Counted from the first letter of the stretch, positions 24,723 through 33,690 are shown. The stretch is DNA of 64,000 nt from Bradyrhizobium ottawaense (GCF_002278135.3 NZ_CP029425.2:3386001-3450000), one strand, 5' to 3'. Notes: generated by a model not told the origin, from the sequence alone. Numbers and translations: made by a program.

Positions 24723-25874
24723 ATGGAATCCATTCGCGTCTGCACCCATGCAGGGCCGGGCTCAGAGCCCGTCATCCGCACCGTGCCGTGGCCGAAGGTC
24801 GGCCGCAAGGCCGCGCTGATCAAGGTCGGCGCCTGCGGGGTCTGCGGCACTGATCTGCATATCCTCAAGGGACATTGGCCGAAGCCGCTGCCCTGGCCGT
24901 TCACGCTCGGCCACGAGCTCGGCGGTGTCATCGTCGAATGCGGCGAGGAGTTCACCGAGGACTTCATGAGCAAGCCGCTCAAGGTCGGATCAAAAGTGAT
25001 GATCCCGCCGCTGATGCCCTGCGGCCATTGCTATTACTGCATCCATTATCCGCAGACCGCGAACAAATGCCTGACGCCGGTCTATTACGGCCGTTATCTC
25101 GGCTTCGACAAGGCGCCGCACATGTGGGGCGGCTGGGCCGAATATGTCTATGTCGATCTCGAGATGCTGCCGGGCACCAAGATCTACAAATTGCCCGACG
25201 ACATGTCGCTGCGCCTCGGTGCTCTCTCCGAGCCGTTGACCTCCTGCATCCGCGCCTTCAACCGCGCCAGCCGCGCCGGTGGTTTTTCCTGGGGCGACAC
25301 GGTGGTGATCCAGGGATCGGGCCCGATCGGCATTCTGGCGGTCGCGGCTGCGAAGGAGATGGGGGCAGGGCGCGTGATCTGCGTCGGTGCGCCCGAGGAG
25401 CCGCGGCTCAAGCTGGCGCGCGAGTTCGGCGCGGAGGCGACCGTCAACATCGAGGAGATCAGATCGCCGCAGGAGCGCATCGCGCGTGTGCGCGAGATCG
25501 TCGGCGGCTTCGGGGCTGATCTGGTGATGGACTGCTCGGGGCACCCCACCGCCGGCCCCGAAGGCATCGAGATGCTGCGTGACGGCGGCACCTATGTCGA
25601 GATGGGCCAGTTCACCGATGCCGGCTCGATCGACACCTCGTGGCACCGCATCTGCACCAAGGACCTCAACGTGCTCGGGTCCTGGGGCTTCACCGGCAAT
25701 GACCTGCCGCTCGGCGTCGACATGCTCTATCGCACGGCGGGCAAATATCCCTGGCTGAAGATGCAGACGATCTATCCGTTCACGGAGGAAGGCGTCGCGC
25801 AGGCGGTGAAGGACGCCATGGCGATGAAGACGGTGAAGTCGACCATCGTGCCGTGGCCCGAATTGGTGGAATAG
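24723..25874 (+). CDS. Zinc-dependent alcohol dehydrogenase family protein
   Basis: The protein has 383 residues of the medium-chain dehydrogenase family. Catalytic zinc ligands lie in GVCGTDLH and GHELGG, the structural zinc site is the cysteine cluster CGHCYYCIHYPQTANKC, and the NAD-binding turn is GSGPIGILAVAAAKEMGA. It oxidises an alcohol or polyol to a carbonyl with NAD(P). The cysteine cluster and the sorbitol/threonine dehydrogenase-like spacing suggest a polyol or secondary alcohol substrate. It is followed after 3 nt by the DUF5680 gene, so the two share a transcript. A GAGG sequence lies 8-12 nt before the ATG. Confidence 0.9.
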   Translation: MESIRVCTHAGPGSEPVIRTVPWPKVGRKAALIKVGACGVCGTDLHILKGHWPKPLPWPFTLGHELGGVIVECGEEFTEDFMSKPLKVGSKVMIPPLMPCGHCYYCIHYPQTANKCLTPVYYGRYLGFDKAPHMWGGWAEYVYVDLEMLPGTKIYKLPDDMSLRLGALSEPLTSCIRAFNRASRAGGFSWGDTVVIQGSGPIGILAVAAAKEMGAGRVICVGAPEEPRLKLAREFGAEATVNIEEIRSPQERIARVREIVGGFGADLVMDCSGHPTAGPEGIEMLRDGGTYVEMGQFTDAGSIDTSWHRICTKDLNVLGSWGFTGNDLPLGVDMLYRTAGKYPWLKMQTIYPFTEEGVAQAVKDAMAMKTVKSTIVPWPELVE

Positions 25875-25877
25875 AAG

Positions 25878-26360
25878 ATGCCGTCGATCCCGCACGATCT
25901 CGCGGCGTTCCTGGTCGAGGCCAAGCGGCGCACCTATGCCGGCCTCGACGACGACGCGACGGTGGCCGCGCCGCTGCTCGCCGGCTCAAAACAGCTCGAG
26001 CATCGCGCGCCGCCTTACGCTTATCGCGATATCTATTTCGGGATGGGATTTTTCGTCGGGCAGGAGACCGTCTCCCGGGACGACCGCGTCATCTGGTCGA
26101 TGAGTTACAGCGGTGGCGCCCGTGCCGAGATCACGGACCGGGACACTTTCCTCGCGATCTACAAATTCCTGCGTCACGCGCTGCTGGCTGTGAGCGTCGA
26201 GCAGCCATACCGCGGACCGCGCCGGTTCGAACAGGCGGGGATGCTCTACCGCAACGAGGTCGAAGGCGCGCTCGATCGTTTTCATGGGGTCGAGACGATT
26301 GCGCGGCAGGATGGCACGCAGTTGTATGAGCTGCGCTTCAGTGGCGGCTTGCTGCGATAG
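25878..26360 (+). CDS. DUF5680 domain-containing protein
   Basis: The protein has 160 residues. The pattern FLVEAKRRTYAG, GSKQLEHR, YAYRDIYFGMGFFVGQE and VIWSMSYSGG is typical of the DUF5680 family (formerly annotated as an XRE-adjacent domain), seen alone or fused to DNA-binding domains. The function is unknown. It begins 3 nt after the alcohol dehydrogenase stop, so translation is probably coupled. No catalytic residues stand out. It has no helix-turn-helix of its own here. Confidence 0.75.
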   Translation: MPSIPHDLAAFLVEAKRRTYAGLDDDATVAAPLLAGSKQLEHRAPPYAYRDIYFGMGFFVGQETVSRDDRVIWSMSYSGGARAEITDRDTFLAIYKFLRHALLAVSVEQPYRGPRRFEQAGMLYRNEVEGALDRFHGVETIARQDGTQLYELRFSGGLLR

Positions 26361-26466
26361 ACGATCCCGTAGCCCGGACGAGCGAAGCGACATCCGGGGA
26401 CACCGGCCCTGCTTTCCGTTTTGCTCCATGCGGGCAACGAGACGGAATTACGGAATGAAGGACGCG

Positions 26467-26895
26467 ATGACAAACGAACAGACACCCGACCGAACCCCAC
26501 GCGCCTCCTCCCCCTTCAACGCCATCCGCGCGATCGACTACACCGTCATCTTCGTGCGCGACATGGCGGCGATGCGCCGCTTCTATGAGAACATCCTCGC
26601 CTTTCCCCTGCTGCGCGAGCTGTCGCCGAACTGGATCGAGTTTGGCTTGGGCAGCAACACGCTGGCGCTGGCGCGACCGAGCCGAACCGCCGCCGATGCG
26701 CCGACGCCGCCGGGCAGTGCTTCGCTGCAGCTGGCGTTCAAGGTCTCCGCGGCCGAGGTCGATGCATGCGCCGACGAACTCGTTCGGCAGGGTGTCGCGC
26801 TGGTGTCGCCGCCGACCAACCAGTCGTTCGGGCATCGCACGCTGTTCTTCCGCGACCCCGACGGCAATCTTCTGGAGATCTATGCCGAGATTTAG
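26467..26895 (+). CDS. VOC (glyoxalase/bleomycin resistance) superfamily protein
   Basis: The protein has 142 residues with two beta-alpha-beta-beta-beta modules: AIDYTVIFVRDMAAMRRFYEN at the first strand/helix, IEFGLGSNTLAL in the middle and LFFRDPDGNLLEIYAE at the end. The latter carries the Glu commonly used for metal binding. The substrate is not predictable. GAAGGA 4-9 nt before ATG 26467 decides the start. A short dispersed repeat (GTAGCCCGGA to ATCCGGGG, about 26369-26400) separates it from the DUF5680 gene, so it may have its own promoter. Confidence 0.85.
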   Translation: MTNEQTPDRTPRASSPFNAIRAIDYTVIFVRDMAAMRRFYENILAFPLLRELSPNWIEFGLGSNTLALARPSRTAADAPTPPGSASLQLAFKVSAAEVDACADELVRQGVALVSPPTNQSFGHRTLFFRDPDGNLLEIYAEI

Positions 26896-27003
26896 CGGTT
26901 ACCGTCCCGTCGCCCGAAAAGTTCCACCGGAAATCCCCGACTTATTCACGCCGCGGTGAAACTTAGGTCCAGGTTGCGGCTTTCAGTTCCCAGGAGAGCG
27001 ATC

Positions 27004-27516
27004 GTGAAGCGAATCCTGAAACCCGTCACTTACGTGCTAGCTGCCATCTACTTCGTGGTGGATGCTGTCTTCATGGCCGTGGCGCGGCCAATAGCGCGCT
27101 GGGTCGGACGGCATTTCGAATTCAGGCGTTTGCGCACCTGGATCAGATCGCTGTCGCCTTATGCGTCGCTCGCTCTGTTCTCCGTGCCCGTCATCGTTCT
27201 GGAGCCGGTCAAGCCGGTCGCTGCTTATCTCACCGCAACCGGTCAGTTCCTGAGCGGCGCGGTAACGTTCATTGTCGGCGAATTGCTCAAGCTGGTGCTG
27301 GTCGAGCGCTTGTTTCATCTCACACGCGACAAGCTGATGCGAATTCGCGCCTTTGCATGGGCTTACGGAAAATACGCCGGGGCGAAGGCGTGGCTGCAGG
27401 CGACCGAAGCTTGGCGCGCCATCCGGGCGCTGGCCCGTGCGGTCAAGGACGCTGTTGCGCGCGTGAGAGCCAGGCTGGTCGGCAGCTTCAGCGGACTGGC
27501 GGCCTCCAGGGATTAG
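27004..27516 (+). CDS. Membrane-associated protein of unknown function
   Basis: The protein has 170 residues from GTG 27004, which has GGAGAG 5 nt upstream. It has hydrophobic segments at about residues 8-30 (VTYVLAAIYFVVDAVFMAV) and 55-75, then an amphipathic basic C-terminus rich in Arg, Lys and Ala (ALARAVKDAVARVRARLV). It resembles hypothetical proteins of rhizobia, but I can name no family. It converges on the cupin gene. Confidence 0.65.
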   Translation: MKRILKPVTYVLAAIYFVVDAVFMAVARPIARWVGRHFEFRRLRTWIRSLSPYASLALFSVPVIVLEPVKPVAAYLTATGQFLSGAVTFIVGELLKLVLVERLFHLTRDKLMRIRAFAWAYGKYAGAKAWLQATEAWRAIRALARAVKDAVARVRARLVGSFSGLAASRD

Positions 27517-27537
27517 ACCGCGCAGGCGCGCTGCGCG

Positions 27538-27891
27538 CTATGCGAGCTTGCGCTTTGCTGCGGTTGCCTTGTCCCCGGTATTCGGCGTGCCGGTCGGCTC
27601 GATGAGCAGGAGATGAACCTCCTCGCGCGCCACCGGGCGATGCTCGACGCCTTTGGGCACGACGTAGAGTTCGCCCGGACCAAGCGTCACCGTGCGATCC
27701 CGCAACTCGATGTCCAGATTGCCCTTCAGGACGAGAAAGAAATCATCGGTGTCCTCGTGCCTGTGCCAGGTGAACTCGCCCTTCACCTTCACCACCATCA
27801 CGTCGCAATCGTTGAAGGTCGTGACCGTGCGCGGCGACCAATGATCCTCAAAGGTCGCGAGCTTGTCGGCGAGCGATATGCTACCTGTCAT
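27538..27891 (-). CDS. Cupin domain protein
   Basis: The 117-residue protein is a single cupin barrel. Motif 1 is GEFTWHRHEDTDDFFLVLKG, with His-x-His-x(4)-Asp metal-ligand positions, and motif 2 is GPGELYVVPKGVEHRPV, with a final His. It is cytoplasmic and most like mannose-6-phosphate isomerase-type small cupins. The reaction is unknown. The start at 27891 has ACGGAG 6 nt upstream. It is preceded on the same strand by the metallophosphoesterase gene, with about 120 nt between them. Confidence 0.85.
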   Translation of the reverse strand: MTGSISLADKLATFEDHWSPRTVTTFNDCDVMVVKVKGEFTWHRHEDTDDFFLVLKGNLDIELRDRTVTLGPGELYVVPKGVEHRPVAREEVHLLLIEPTGTPNTGDKATAAKRKLA

Positions 27892-28013
27892 GTTTTCTCC
27901 GTTGCTCTCTCGTGAGGCACGATTTGGGATCGCGGGGCGGGTGCGACAAGACCGTCCTCGTTGATCGGTCGATCTTGCCGTACCGATGCGGTCCGAGATC
28001 TCGCCGCAGCCGG

Positions 28014-28754
28014 CTATTTGACGCATCCGGTCAACATGGCCTGCGCCCATTCGGGGCGGTTGTTGGCCAGCGCGCGCGCCGATGCGGCGTCCCAATCATA
28101 TTCGAGGGCCAGCAGCTCGACCTGCCAGCCCCTCTTTTTCTTCGTGAGGATCGCATAGCGGGCGTGAGGCGAGCGGTGCTCCAGGTTTGCGGCAAACGGA
28201 ATGTCCGCGAAGACGGGGCAACCAACGCTTCCCGGATTGAGAACCAGGCAGTCGCCCGGTCCCTGAACCGCGGCCTGGCGGTGGCTATGGCCACACAGCA
28301 CCACGCGCGCCGTCGGCTCGCTTGCGAGGCGCGTCGCCAGCACCTCGCGGCGTGCCGGGACAAAGCGGCCGTCGTCGAGCGATTCTTCCAGCAGGCACGC
28401 CGTATCGTTGTCGGGCGTGCCGTGGCAGGCGAGGATCCCGTCGTCGAGACGAATTTGCGAGGGCAGGCCATGGAGCGCGCGTCGTTGCTCCGCAGTCAAT
28501 GCGCGACGCGCAAACAGGCCTGCCGGCGAGAGTTTGTCGTCCGGAAACTCCTCGATCCAGCGGTCATGGTTTCCGCGCACGGTCGGCAACGCCAGCGATT
28601 GCAGGGCTTCGAAAGTCTCTTTCGGCCACAAAGGGCTGGTGACGCAATCGCCGAGGTTCACGGTGCAATCGACGCCACGCGCCTTGATGTCGGCCAGCAC
28701 GGCCTCCAACGCAGCAAGGTTGCCGTGGATGTCGGAAATGACTCCCAATCGCAT
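28014..28754 (-). CDS. Metallophosphoesterase (calcineurin-like, YfcE/MJ0936 type)
   Basis: The protein has 246 residues. Metal-binding motifs in order are DIHGN, GDCVT, GNHDRW, CHGTPD and GHSHRQ, the complete two-metal site of calcineurin-like phosphoesterases. The N-terminus MRLGVISDIHGNLAALEAVL and a C-terminal LNPGSVGCP are typical of the YfcE/MJ0936-like group, which hydrolyses phosphodiesters. The physiological substrate is unknown. It begins divergently from the helicase gene, with about 285 bp between the starts. Confidence 0.85.
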   Translation of the reverse strand: MRLGVISDIHGNLAALEAVLADIKARGVDCTVNLGDCVTSPLWPKETFEALQSLALPTVRGNHDRWIEEFPDDKLSPAGLFARRALTAEQRRALHGLPSQIRLDDGILACHGTPDNDTACLLEESLDDGRFVPARREVLATRLASEPTARVVLCGHSHRQAAVQGPGDCLVLNPGSVGCPVFADIPFAANLEHRSPHARYAILTKKKRGWQVELLALEYDWDAASARALANNRPEWAQAMLTGCVK

Positions 28755-29038
28755 CGTTGCGCTCCCCCTCTAACTCGGTTCGATCTCGGCCCATTTGCCT
28801 TGCCGCCGGACCCCGTTGCGCCGATGTTAATCAAGGTGGCCGCAAAAATCCGCTGCAACCTCTGAGGCGCGGCTCTTTTCGCGAAGCCATGCATCATTGG
28901 CATGGTGATTTCCGAACTCTTGGCGTAAAGAGCACCCAGATCAAATCCAGCGTGCGGCCGGGCCGTTTGCCGCGCACGCGAGCTCAGGCCCCTCGGCTCA
29001 CCGTTTGCGCGCCTGAATTAACCAAGGTTCTCCATCCC

Positions 29039-31009
29039 GTGTCTTTTCCGGCCCTGACCCCGCCGCTCGCCCGCGCTTTGGCCGAGCGGAACTATGATTC
29101 ACCGACCCCCGTTCAGCTCGCCGTGCTCGCGGACGAAGCCGCCGGCCGCGACCTGCTGGTTTCGGCCCAGACCGGCTCCGGCAAGACCCTCGCTTATGGC
29201 CTCGCCATGGCCAAGGATCTGCTCGGCGATGCCGAGCGGTTCGAGCGGGCGGCCGCACCGCTCGCCCTGATCGTGGCGCCGACCCGCGAGCTCGCGATGC
29301 AGGTTCAGCGCGAACTCGCCTGGATCTACCAGCATGCGGAGACACGCGTCGTCTCCTGCGTCGGCGGCATGGATCCGCGCCGCGAGCAGCGCGAGCTTGC
29401 CGCGGGCGCTCACATCGTCGTCGGCACGCCCGGCCGGCTATGCGATCATTTGCGCCGCGGCCGTCTCGACATCTCGGAATTGAAAGCGGTCGTCCTCGAC
29501 GAGGCCGACGAGATGCTCAATCTCGGCTTTCGCGAGGACATGGAGTTCATCCTCGAGACCACGCCGGAGACGCGCCGCACCCTGCTGTTCTCGGCGACCT
29601 TTCCGCGCGGCATCGTCGCGCTCGCCAAGCAATATCAGCAGCAGGCGTTCCGGATCGAAGTCGCCGGCGACGAAGGCGGTCATGCCGATATCGAGTACCG
29701 CGCCATCCGGATCGCACCCGCCGATGCCGAGCATGCGGTCGTCAACGTGCTGCGCTTCTACGAGGCGCCGAGCGCGCTGGTGTTTTGCAGCACGCGCGAT
29801 CACGTCAGGCATTTGCAGGCGGCGCTCCTGGAGCGCGGATTTTCCGTCGTCGCTCTGTCGGGTGAATTGACGCAGAACGAACGGACCATGGCGTTGCAGT
29901 CGCTGCGTGACGGCCGCGCGCGCGTTTGCGTCGCCACCGACGTTGCCGCCCGCGGTATCGACCTGCCGAGCCTCGACCTCGTCATTCATGCCGACCTGCC
30001 CAACGACGCCGAGGTGATGCAGCACCGCTCGGGCCGAACCGGGCGCGCCGGACGCAAGGGGACCAGCGTCCTGCTGGTGCCGCCCGCCCGCCGGCGTCGC
30101 GCAGAGCTGCTGCTCAATCTCGCAGGTGTCGATGCCGACTGGGGCACGGCGCCGCAGGCGGACGAAATCCGCAAGCTCGACCATGAGCGCATGAAGGACG
30201 TGCTGTTCACGGAGGAGACGACGGCGGACGATCTGGTGCTGGCCCAGGCGCTGCTGGCCGAGCGGTCGGGCGAGGATATCGCAGCTGCCTTGGCGCGGCT
30301 TTATCGCGCGCGGCTGCCGTCGCCCGAGGACATCCTCGATCCCGGCGAGCGCAGCGGCCGGCCGCGCGATGATCGCGGTCGGGACAATGTTCGCACGCCG
30401 CGCGACGATGGCCGCACCTCACGCGGCGACGATCGCCCTGCGGGGCCGCGATCGAAATCAGGCAAATCCTCGCCGCGTCACGGCATGGGAGAGGCCAGCG
30501 TCTGGTTCCGCGCCAACATCGGACGACGCAAGAATGCGGAAGCGCGCTGGCTGCTGCCGATGATCTGCCGTCGCGGCGGCATCGACAAGGGCGATATCGG
30601 CGCCATCAAGATCATGGACACCACGACCGAGTTCGAGATTTCCGAGCGGGTCGCGGAGTCTTTCGCGGTCAAGATCAAGCGTCCGGACAAGGAAGACAAT
30701 ATCCGCCTCGAGCCGATGGCGGGCGCGCCGCAGCAACAGGCGCCTGCGGAGGAGCGGTCACACCCGCCCCGGCGCGAGAGCCGCGACAGCGATCATCGGG
30801 AACGTCGCGACGATCGTCCACGCGACAAGAGTGAATTCAAGCCGCGCAGCAAGCCTCAGGGCGAGCGCGGGCCGAAATTCGACGATGCTCCGTCCTTCGG
30901 CAAGAAGAAGCACAAGAACAAGCCGGGTCACGCAGAGCCGTCGGTCACGCCGTGGCCCGCGAAGGGCGCGCCTGGAAAGAAGCCGAAGAAGAAAAAGCAT
31001 CGCGGCTGA
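29039..31009 (+). CDS. DEAD-box ATP-dependent RNA helicase with DbpA-type RNA-binding domain
   Basis: The protein has 656 residues. The Q motif is at the N-terminus (TPVQ), Walker A reads AQTGSGKT at about 43-50, and motif II VLDEADEML, motif III LFSATF and motif VI HRSGRTGRAGR follow. A DbpA/CsdA RNA-binding domain lies at about 480-555, and the tail is long, basic and disordered (RPKSKPQGERG-like, ending KKPKKKKHRG). It remodels RNA, probably rRNA or mRNA at low temperature. GTG 29039 gives an N-terminus matching the family; an in-frame extension to 28757 is Arg/Pro-rich and unlike coding sequence. It may autoregulate, but no site is evident. Confidence 0.9.
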   Translation: MSFPALTPPLARALAERNYDSPTPVQLAVLADEAAGRDLLVSAQTGSGKTLAYGLAMAKDLLGDAERFERAAAPLALIVAPTRELAMQVQRELAWIYQHAETRVVSCVGGMDPRREQRELAAGAHIVVGTPGRLCDHLRRGRLDISELKAVVLDEADEMLNLGFREDMEFILETTPETRRTLLFSATFPRGIVALAKQYQQQAFRIEVAGDEGGHADIEYRAIRIAPADAEHAVVNVLRFYEAPSALVFCSTRDHVRHLQAALLERGFSVVALSGELTQNERTMALQSLRDGRARVCVATDVAARGIDLPSLDLVIHADLPNDAEVMQHRSGRTGRAGRKGTSVLLVPPARRRRAELLLNLAGVDADWGTAPQADEIRKLDHERMKDVLFTEETTADDLVLAQALLAERSGEDIAAALARLYRARLPSPEDILDPGERSGRPRDDRGRDNVRTPRDDGRTSRGDDRPAGPRSKSGKSSPRHGMGEASVWFRANIGRRKNAEARWLLPMICRRGGIDKGDIGAIKIMDTTTEFEISERVAESFAVKIKRPDKEDNIRLEPMAGAPQQQAPAEERSHPPRRESRDSDHRERRDDRPRDKSEFKPRSKPQGERGPKFDDAPSFGKKKHKNKPGHAEPSVTPWPAKGAPGKKPKKKKHRG

Positions 31010-31035
31010 ACCGGCACCGTTCAGCGCAGACGACA

Positions 31036-31067
31036 ATGATGCCGCCGGGTTGCACCGGCGACATCAT
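31036..31067. terminator. Stem-loop after the helicase gene
   Basis: ATGATG-C-CGCCGG pairs with CCGGCG-A-CATCAT around GTTGCA, 12 bp with one mismatch. It has no T-tract, so it is a weak or Rho-assisted terminator shared by the convergent helicase and poly-Gly genes. Confidence 0.5.
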
Positions 31068-31087
31068 CTGAAAAGTCGGGTGTGAGC

Positions 31088-31390
31088 TCAGCGGCCACCG
31101 CCGCCACCACCACCACCGCCGCCGCCACCACCACCGCCGCCGGCATCGCGCATCGACGAGCTGTAGCGCGGGTCGGTCTGCTTCATGTAGGTCGGCGAGG
31201 TATCGCGGACGGGAATGACGCTGCTGCGGGAGCGGCCGGGGTTCGGCTGCTCGAACACGATGCCACAGCCTTCGAAAAAGGCGAACTGGCAGCCATCGGT
31301 TCGGTGGGGCGCCGCGTTGGCGCTGGTCGCGGCGAACGCGCTCGTCGCAACGCATGCAATCAAGGCAATCTTCGACAACGTGAGCTTCAT
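31088..31390 (-). CDS. Secreted protein with polyglycine C-terminus
   Basis: The protein has 100 residues from ATG 31390, with GGAG 8 nt upstream. A signal peptide ends at about residue 26 (ATSANA). The mature part has two cysteines (DGCQFAFFEGCGIVF), a linker with TYMKQTDPRYSSSMRD, and then 16 consecutive glycines before a final Arg. The glycines are encoded mostly by GGN repeats, so length variation by slippage is likely between strains. The function is unknown. A repeat of this type may anchor or extend the protein in the envelope. Confidence 0.65.
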   Translation of the reverse strand: MKLTLSKIALIACVATSAFAATSANAAPHRTDGCQFAFFEGCGIVFEQPNPGRSRSSVIPVRDTSPTYMKQTDPRYSSSMRDAGGGGGGGGGGGGGGGGR

Positions 31391-31516
31391 GGATATTCTC
31401 CAGCCTCGGTTCGGCGAGACCGGAACGGCTCGCACACACCTTCGACGGAGCGCCACCTGACCCGGTTCGAGGGCGCGGCTTCACGCCCGCGTGAGCCGGC
31501 CGGCCGGCGAGGGACA

Positions 31517-32023
31517 TTACACCGCGGTAAGGTCGCGCAGCATGTACGTCGAGCCTTCGCCATAGGATGCCAGCTTTGCGCGCAGTGCCGCGTCCGCCGT
31601 GACGGGCCGAAAGCCGAGACGTTGCCACAGCGGCCGCGTGGCATAGACCGAGACCAGCGCGAGCGTTGCGATGCCTGACGCACGCGCCAACTGTTCAACA
31701 TCAGCAACATAGGGGCGCACGACGCCGCCGCGAAAGTCGGGCAGGACCGCGACGTCATGGACGTAGAGGCAATCCGCATCGTCAGGCAGTCGTGCGAGCA
31801 AGCCGTCGAGCGGCGGGATCCGGTATTGCTTCCAGGGATGCGCGAGACCGTAGCCGGCGATCTCGTCGCCCGCGACCAGCACGCGGCATCCGTCGGGATA
31901 GAGCCGCATCTTCTCCGCGAGCACCTCGGGGCTCTCAGGAAGAGCAGGATGAATTTGCGCCGCGATCGCGCTGATCGCGGGCAGGTCGGATGCGTGCGCG
32001 GGACGCCAGTGCGGCTTGCTCAT
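31517..32023 (-). CDS. GNAT-family N-acetyltransferase
   Basis: The protein has 168 residues. The GNAT fold shows the N-terminal WRPAHASDLPAISAI, the strand VLVAGDEIAGYGLAHPW and the acetyl-CoA region YVHDVAVLPDFRGGVVRPYV. The last is a slightly altered R-x-x-G-x-G/A loop (RGGVV). C-terminal LVSVYATRPLWQRLGFRPV is the typical beta5-alpha4 ending. The substrate is not predictable. It is a single-gene unit. Confidence 0.85.
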   Translation of the reverse strand: MSKPHWRPAHASDLPAISAIAAQIHPALPESPEVLAEKMRLYPDGCRVLVAGDEIAGYGLAHPWKQYRIPPLDGLLARLPDDADCLYVHDVAVLPDFRGGVVRPYVADVEQLARASGIATLALVSVYATRPLWQRLGFRPVTADAALRAKLASYGEGSTYMLRDLTAV

Positions 32024-32130
32024 GTCTTTCCGTCTCGGTTGACCCAGTTTATTCCGCCGCGTCGGCGCGCGCAGCGAAAAATATCTTTGCCGCCCTCTCA
32101 GGAATACGACGCCGCGTGCGGCGTCCTACC

Positions 32131-32149
32131 CATGCAAGCCAATTGCATG
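32131..32149. promoter_or_regulatory. Inverted repeat CATGCAA-N5-TTGCATG
   Basis: Perfect 7-bp arms lie 12-30 nt before the start of the PF03640 gene. The same core, with no spacer, occurs at 50708-50721 upstream of an MFS gene. It could be the operator of a shared regulator. A strong hairpin GACGCCG/CGGCGTC lies just before it (32108-32125). Confidence 0.4.
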
Positions 32150-32161
32150 ACAGGAGATATC

Positions 32162-32548
32162 ATGACGTCCCCGATCCGCCTCGCGCTCTCGCTGGCACTC
32201 TCGCTCGCGATCGTTCCCGCCGCCTTCGCCGCACCGCCGACCAAGACCGGCAAGACCGACAAGGGCAACGTGCTCACCGATGCCAAGGGCATGACGCTCT
32301 ACACCTTCGACAAGGACGCGGACGGCAAGTCCGCCTGCAACGGTCCATGCGCGACGAACTGGCCGGTGCTGAAGGCCGAGGCGAGTGATGCGGCCGGTGA
32401 CGGCTACACCATCATCACCCGCGACGACGGCTCGAAACAGTGGGCCTACAAGGGCAAGCCGCTCTACACCTTCGCCAAGGACCAGAAGCCCGGCGACGTC
32501 ACCGGCGACGGCTTCTTGAACGGCGCCTGGCATCTGGCGATGCCGTAA
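32162..32548 (+). CDS. Secreted PF03640 repeat protein (COG4315)
   Basis: The protein has 128 residues. The signal peptide ends AFA at about residue 22. Two copies of the PF03640 repeat follow: LTDAKGMTLYTFDKDADGKSAC with NWPVLKAE, and a second with WAYKGKPLYTFAKD ending WHLAMP. Such proteins occur in the periplasm or as lipoproteins, and their role is unknown. GGAG 7-9 nt before ATG 32162 supports the start. An inverted repeat precedes it. It converges on the DJ-1/PfpI gene with 8 nt between stops. Confidence 0.85.
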   Translation: MTSPIRLALSLALSLAIVPAAFAAPPTKTGKTDKGNVLTDAKGMTLYTFDKDADGKSACNGPCATNWPVLKAEASDAAGDGYTIITRDDGSKQWAYKGKPLYTFAKDQKPGDVTGDGFLNGAWHLAMP

Positions 32549-32556
32549 CGGCGCAT

Positions 32557-33690
32557 CTATCTCGGATATTCGAGCTGCATCGCGACGAAGTCGGCCGTGC
32601 GCGAGCCGTAGCGCGCGTCGATGGCGGATAGCGTCTGGTCCAGCGCTCGCGCCGGCGGCAAACCGGCGGCGGCCGGCGGCGTCAGCTTTGCCGGCCAGTC
32701 GGCCGCGATCTTGTCCGGCAGGATGCGGAGACCGCCGCGGCTCGTCTGCGGCTCTGCCGTGGCAGCGAAGGTGAGGGCACGCGAGCGATAGGTGCGCGAC
32801 CACGCATCGGCGATTAGCGCAAGCGAGACCTCGTCGATGCCTGGCGTCAGCGCGATTCCGAGTTGCTCGCGGTTCCAGAATGCGAGCGTGTTGGCGATCG
32901 CCGTCAGCGCGAACGGGCGTGTGAACTGGAACGCCGCGCTGCGATGGCGCGCGTTCCACTCCGCAAGACCGATGTCGCCGGCGACCGCTTCGGCCCTGGC
33001 GCGGCCGGCGATGGCCTCGACCAGGGTCAGGGCCATCGGCATGGACGCGGTGATGCCGGTCGTCGTCGCGACGCCGCGCTCGACCACCAGCCTGCGGTCC
33101 GCGACATAGCGGATCGCGGAATGCTTCTGCAGATCGCGCACCGAATACCAGTGCGTGGTGGCCTGCCGGCCGTCGAGCAGCCCGGTGTTGGCAACGACCT
33201 TGGCGCCGACGCAGACGCCGACGATGATCGCGCCCTTGCCGGCCTGGCTTCTGATCCATTGCAGGGCGACCGCATCGTCTTCGCGGCTCATCGCGGGCAC
33301 GATCACGTAGTCGGCGCCGTCGGGATGCGCAGCGTCGAACTCGGCGATGGTCGCATGCGGCTGCACTTTCAGCGCGGGATAGAGCGTGACGGGTCCGGGC
33401 TGCGTCGCCAATGTGAGGACGTCGGCGACATCGGCGCGCGCGAGGATGCCGTAGGGCATCAGATAGTCTGTCGTCTCGGTCATGTCGTTGATGCCGACGA
33501 TGGCGATCAGCGGGCGTTCGCGCTTCGGCGGCTTCAGCGCCGCAAGCGTCGCCTCGGTCTCGTCCCTGGAAATTGCGGGCGCGGCTCCCCGAGCCGGAGT
33601 GCCTGGCAGCAGGAACAGCCAGGTTCCGCCGATCGCCGCCAGCAGCGCCACGCAGCCGAAGCCGCTCAACGCCAGAACGCGCCATGTCAT
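32557..33690 (-). CDS. DJ-1/PfpI family protein with N-terminal membrane anchor
   Basis: The protein has 377 residues. An N-terminal hydrophobic helix (VLALSGFGCVALLAAIGGTWLFLL) anchors or exports it. The DJ-1/PfpI glutamine-amidotransferase-like fold follows, with the nucleophile-elbow Cys at about residue 160 (VGVCVGA) and a following His (ATTHW). Nearest families are the ThiJ-like sensor domains seen in GlxA/AraC regulators, but no helix-turn-helix is present: the C-terminal 180 residues are an unassigned helical domain. ATG 33690 follows GGGTGACATC. The function is unknown; it may be a ligand-binding rather than catalytic protein. Confidence 0.75.
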   Translation of the reverse strand: MTWRVLALSGFGCVALLAAIGGTWLFLLPGTPARGAAPAISRDETEATLAALKPPKRERPLIAIVGINDMTETTDYLMPYGILARADVADVLTLATQPGPVTLYPALKVQPHATIAEFDAAHPDGADYVIVPAMSREDDAVALQWIRSQAGKGAIIVGVCVGAKVVANTGLLDGRQATTHWYSVRDLQKHSAIRYVADRRLVVERGVATTTGITASMPMALTLVEAIAGRARAEAVAGDIGLAEWNARHRSAAFQFTRPFALTAIANTLAFWNREQLGIALTPGIDEVSLALIADAWSRTYRSRALTFAATAEPQTSRGGLRILPDKIAADWPAKLTPPAAAGLPPARALDQTLSAIDARYGSRTADFVAMQLEYPR

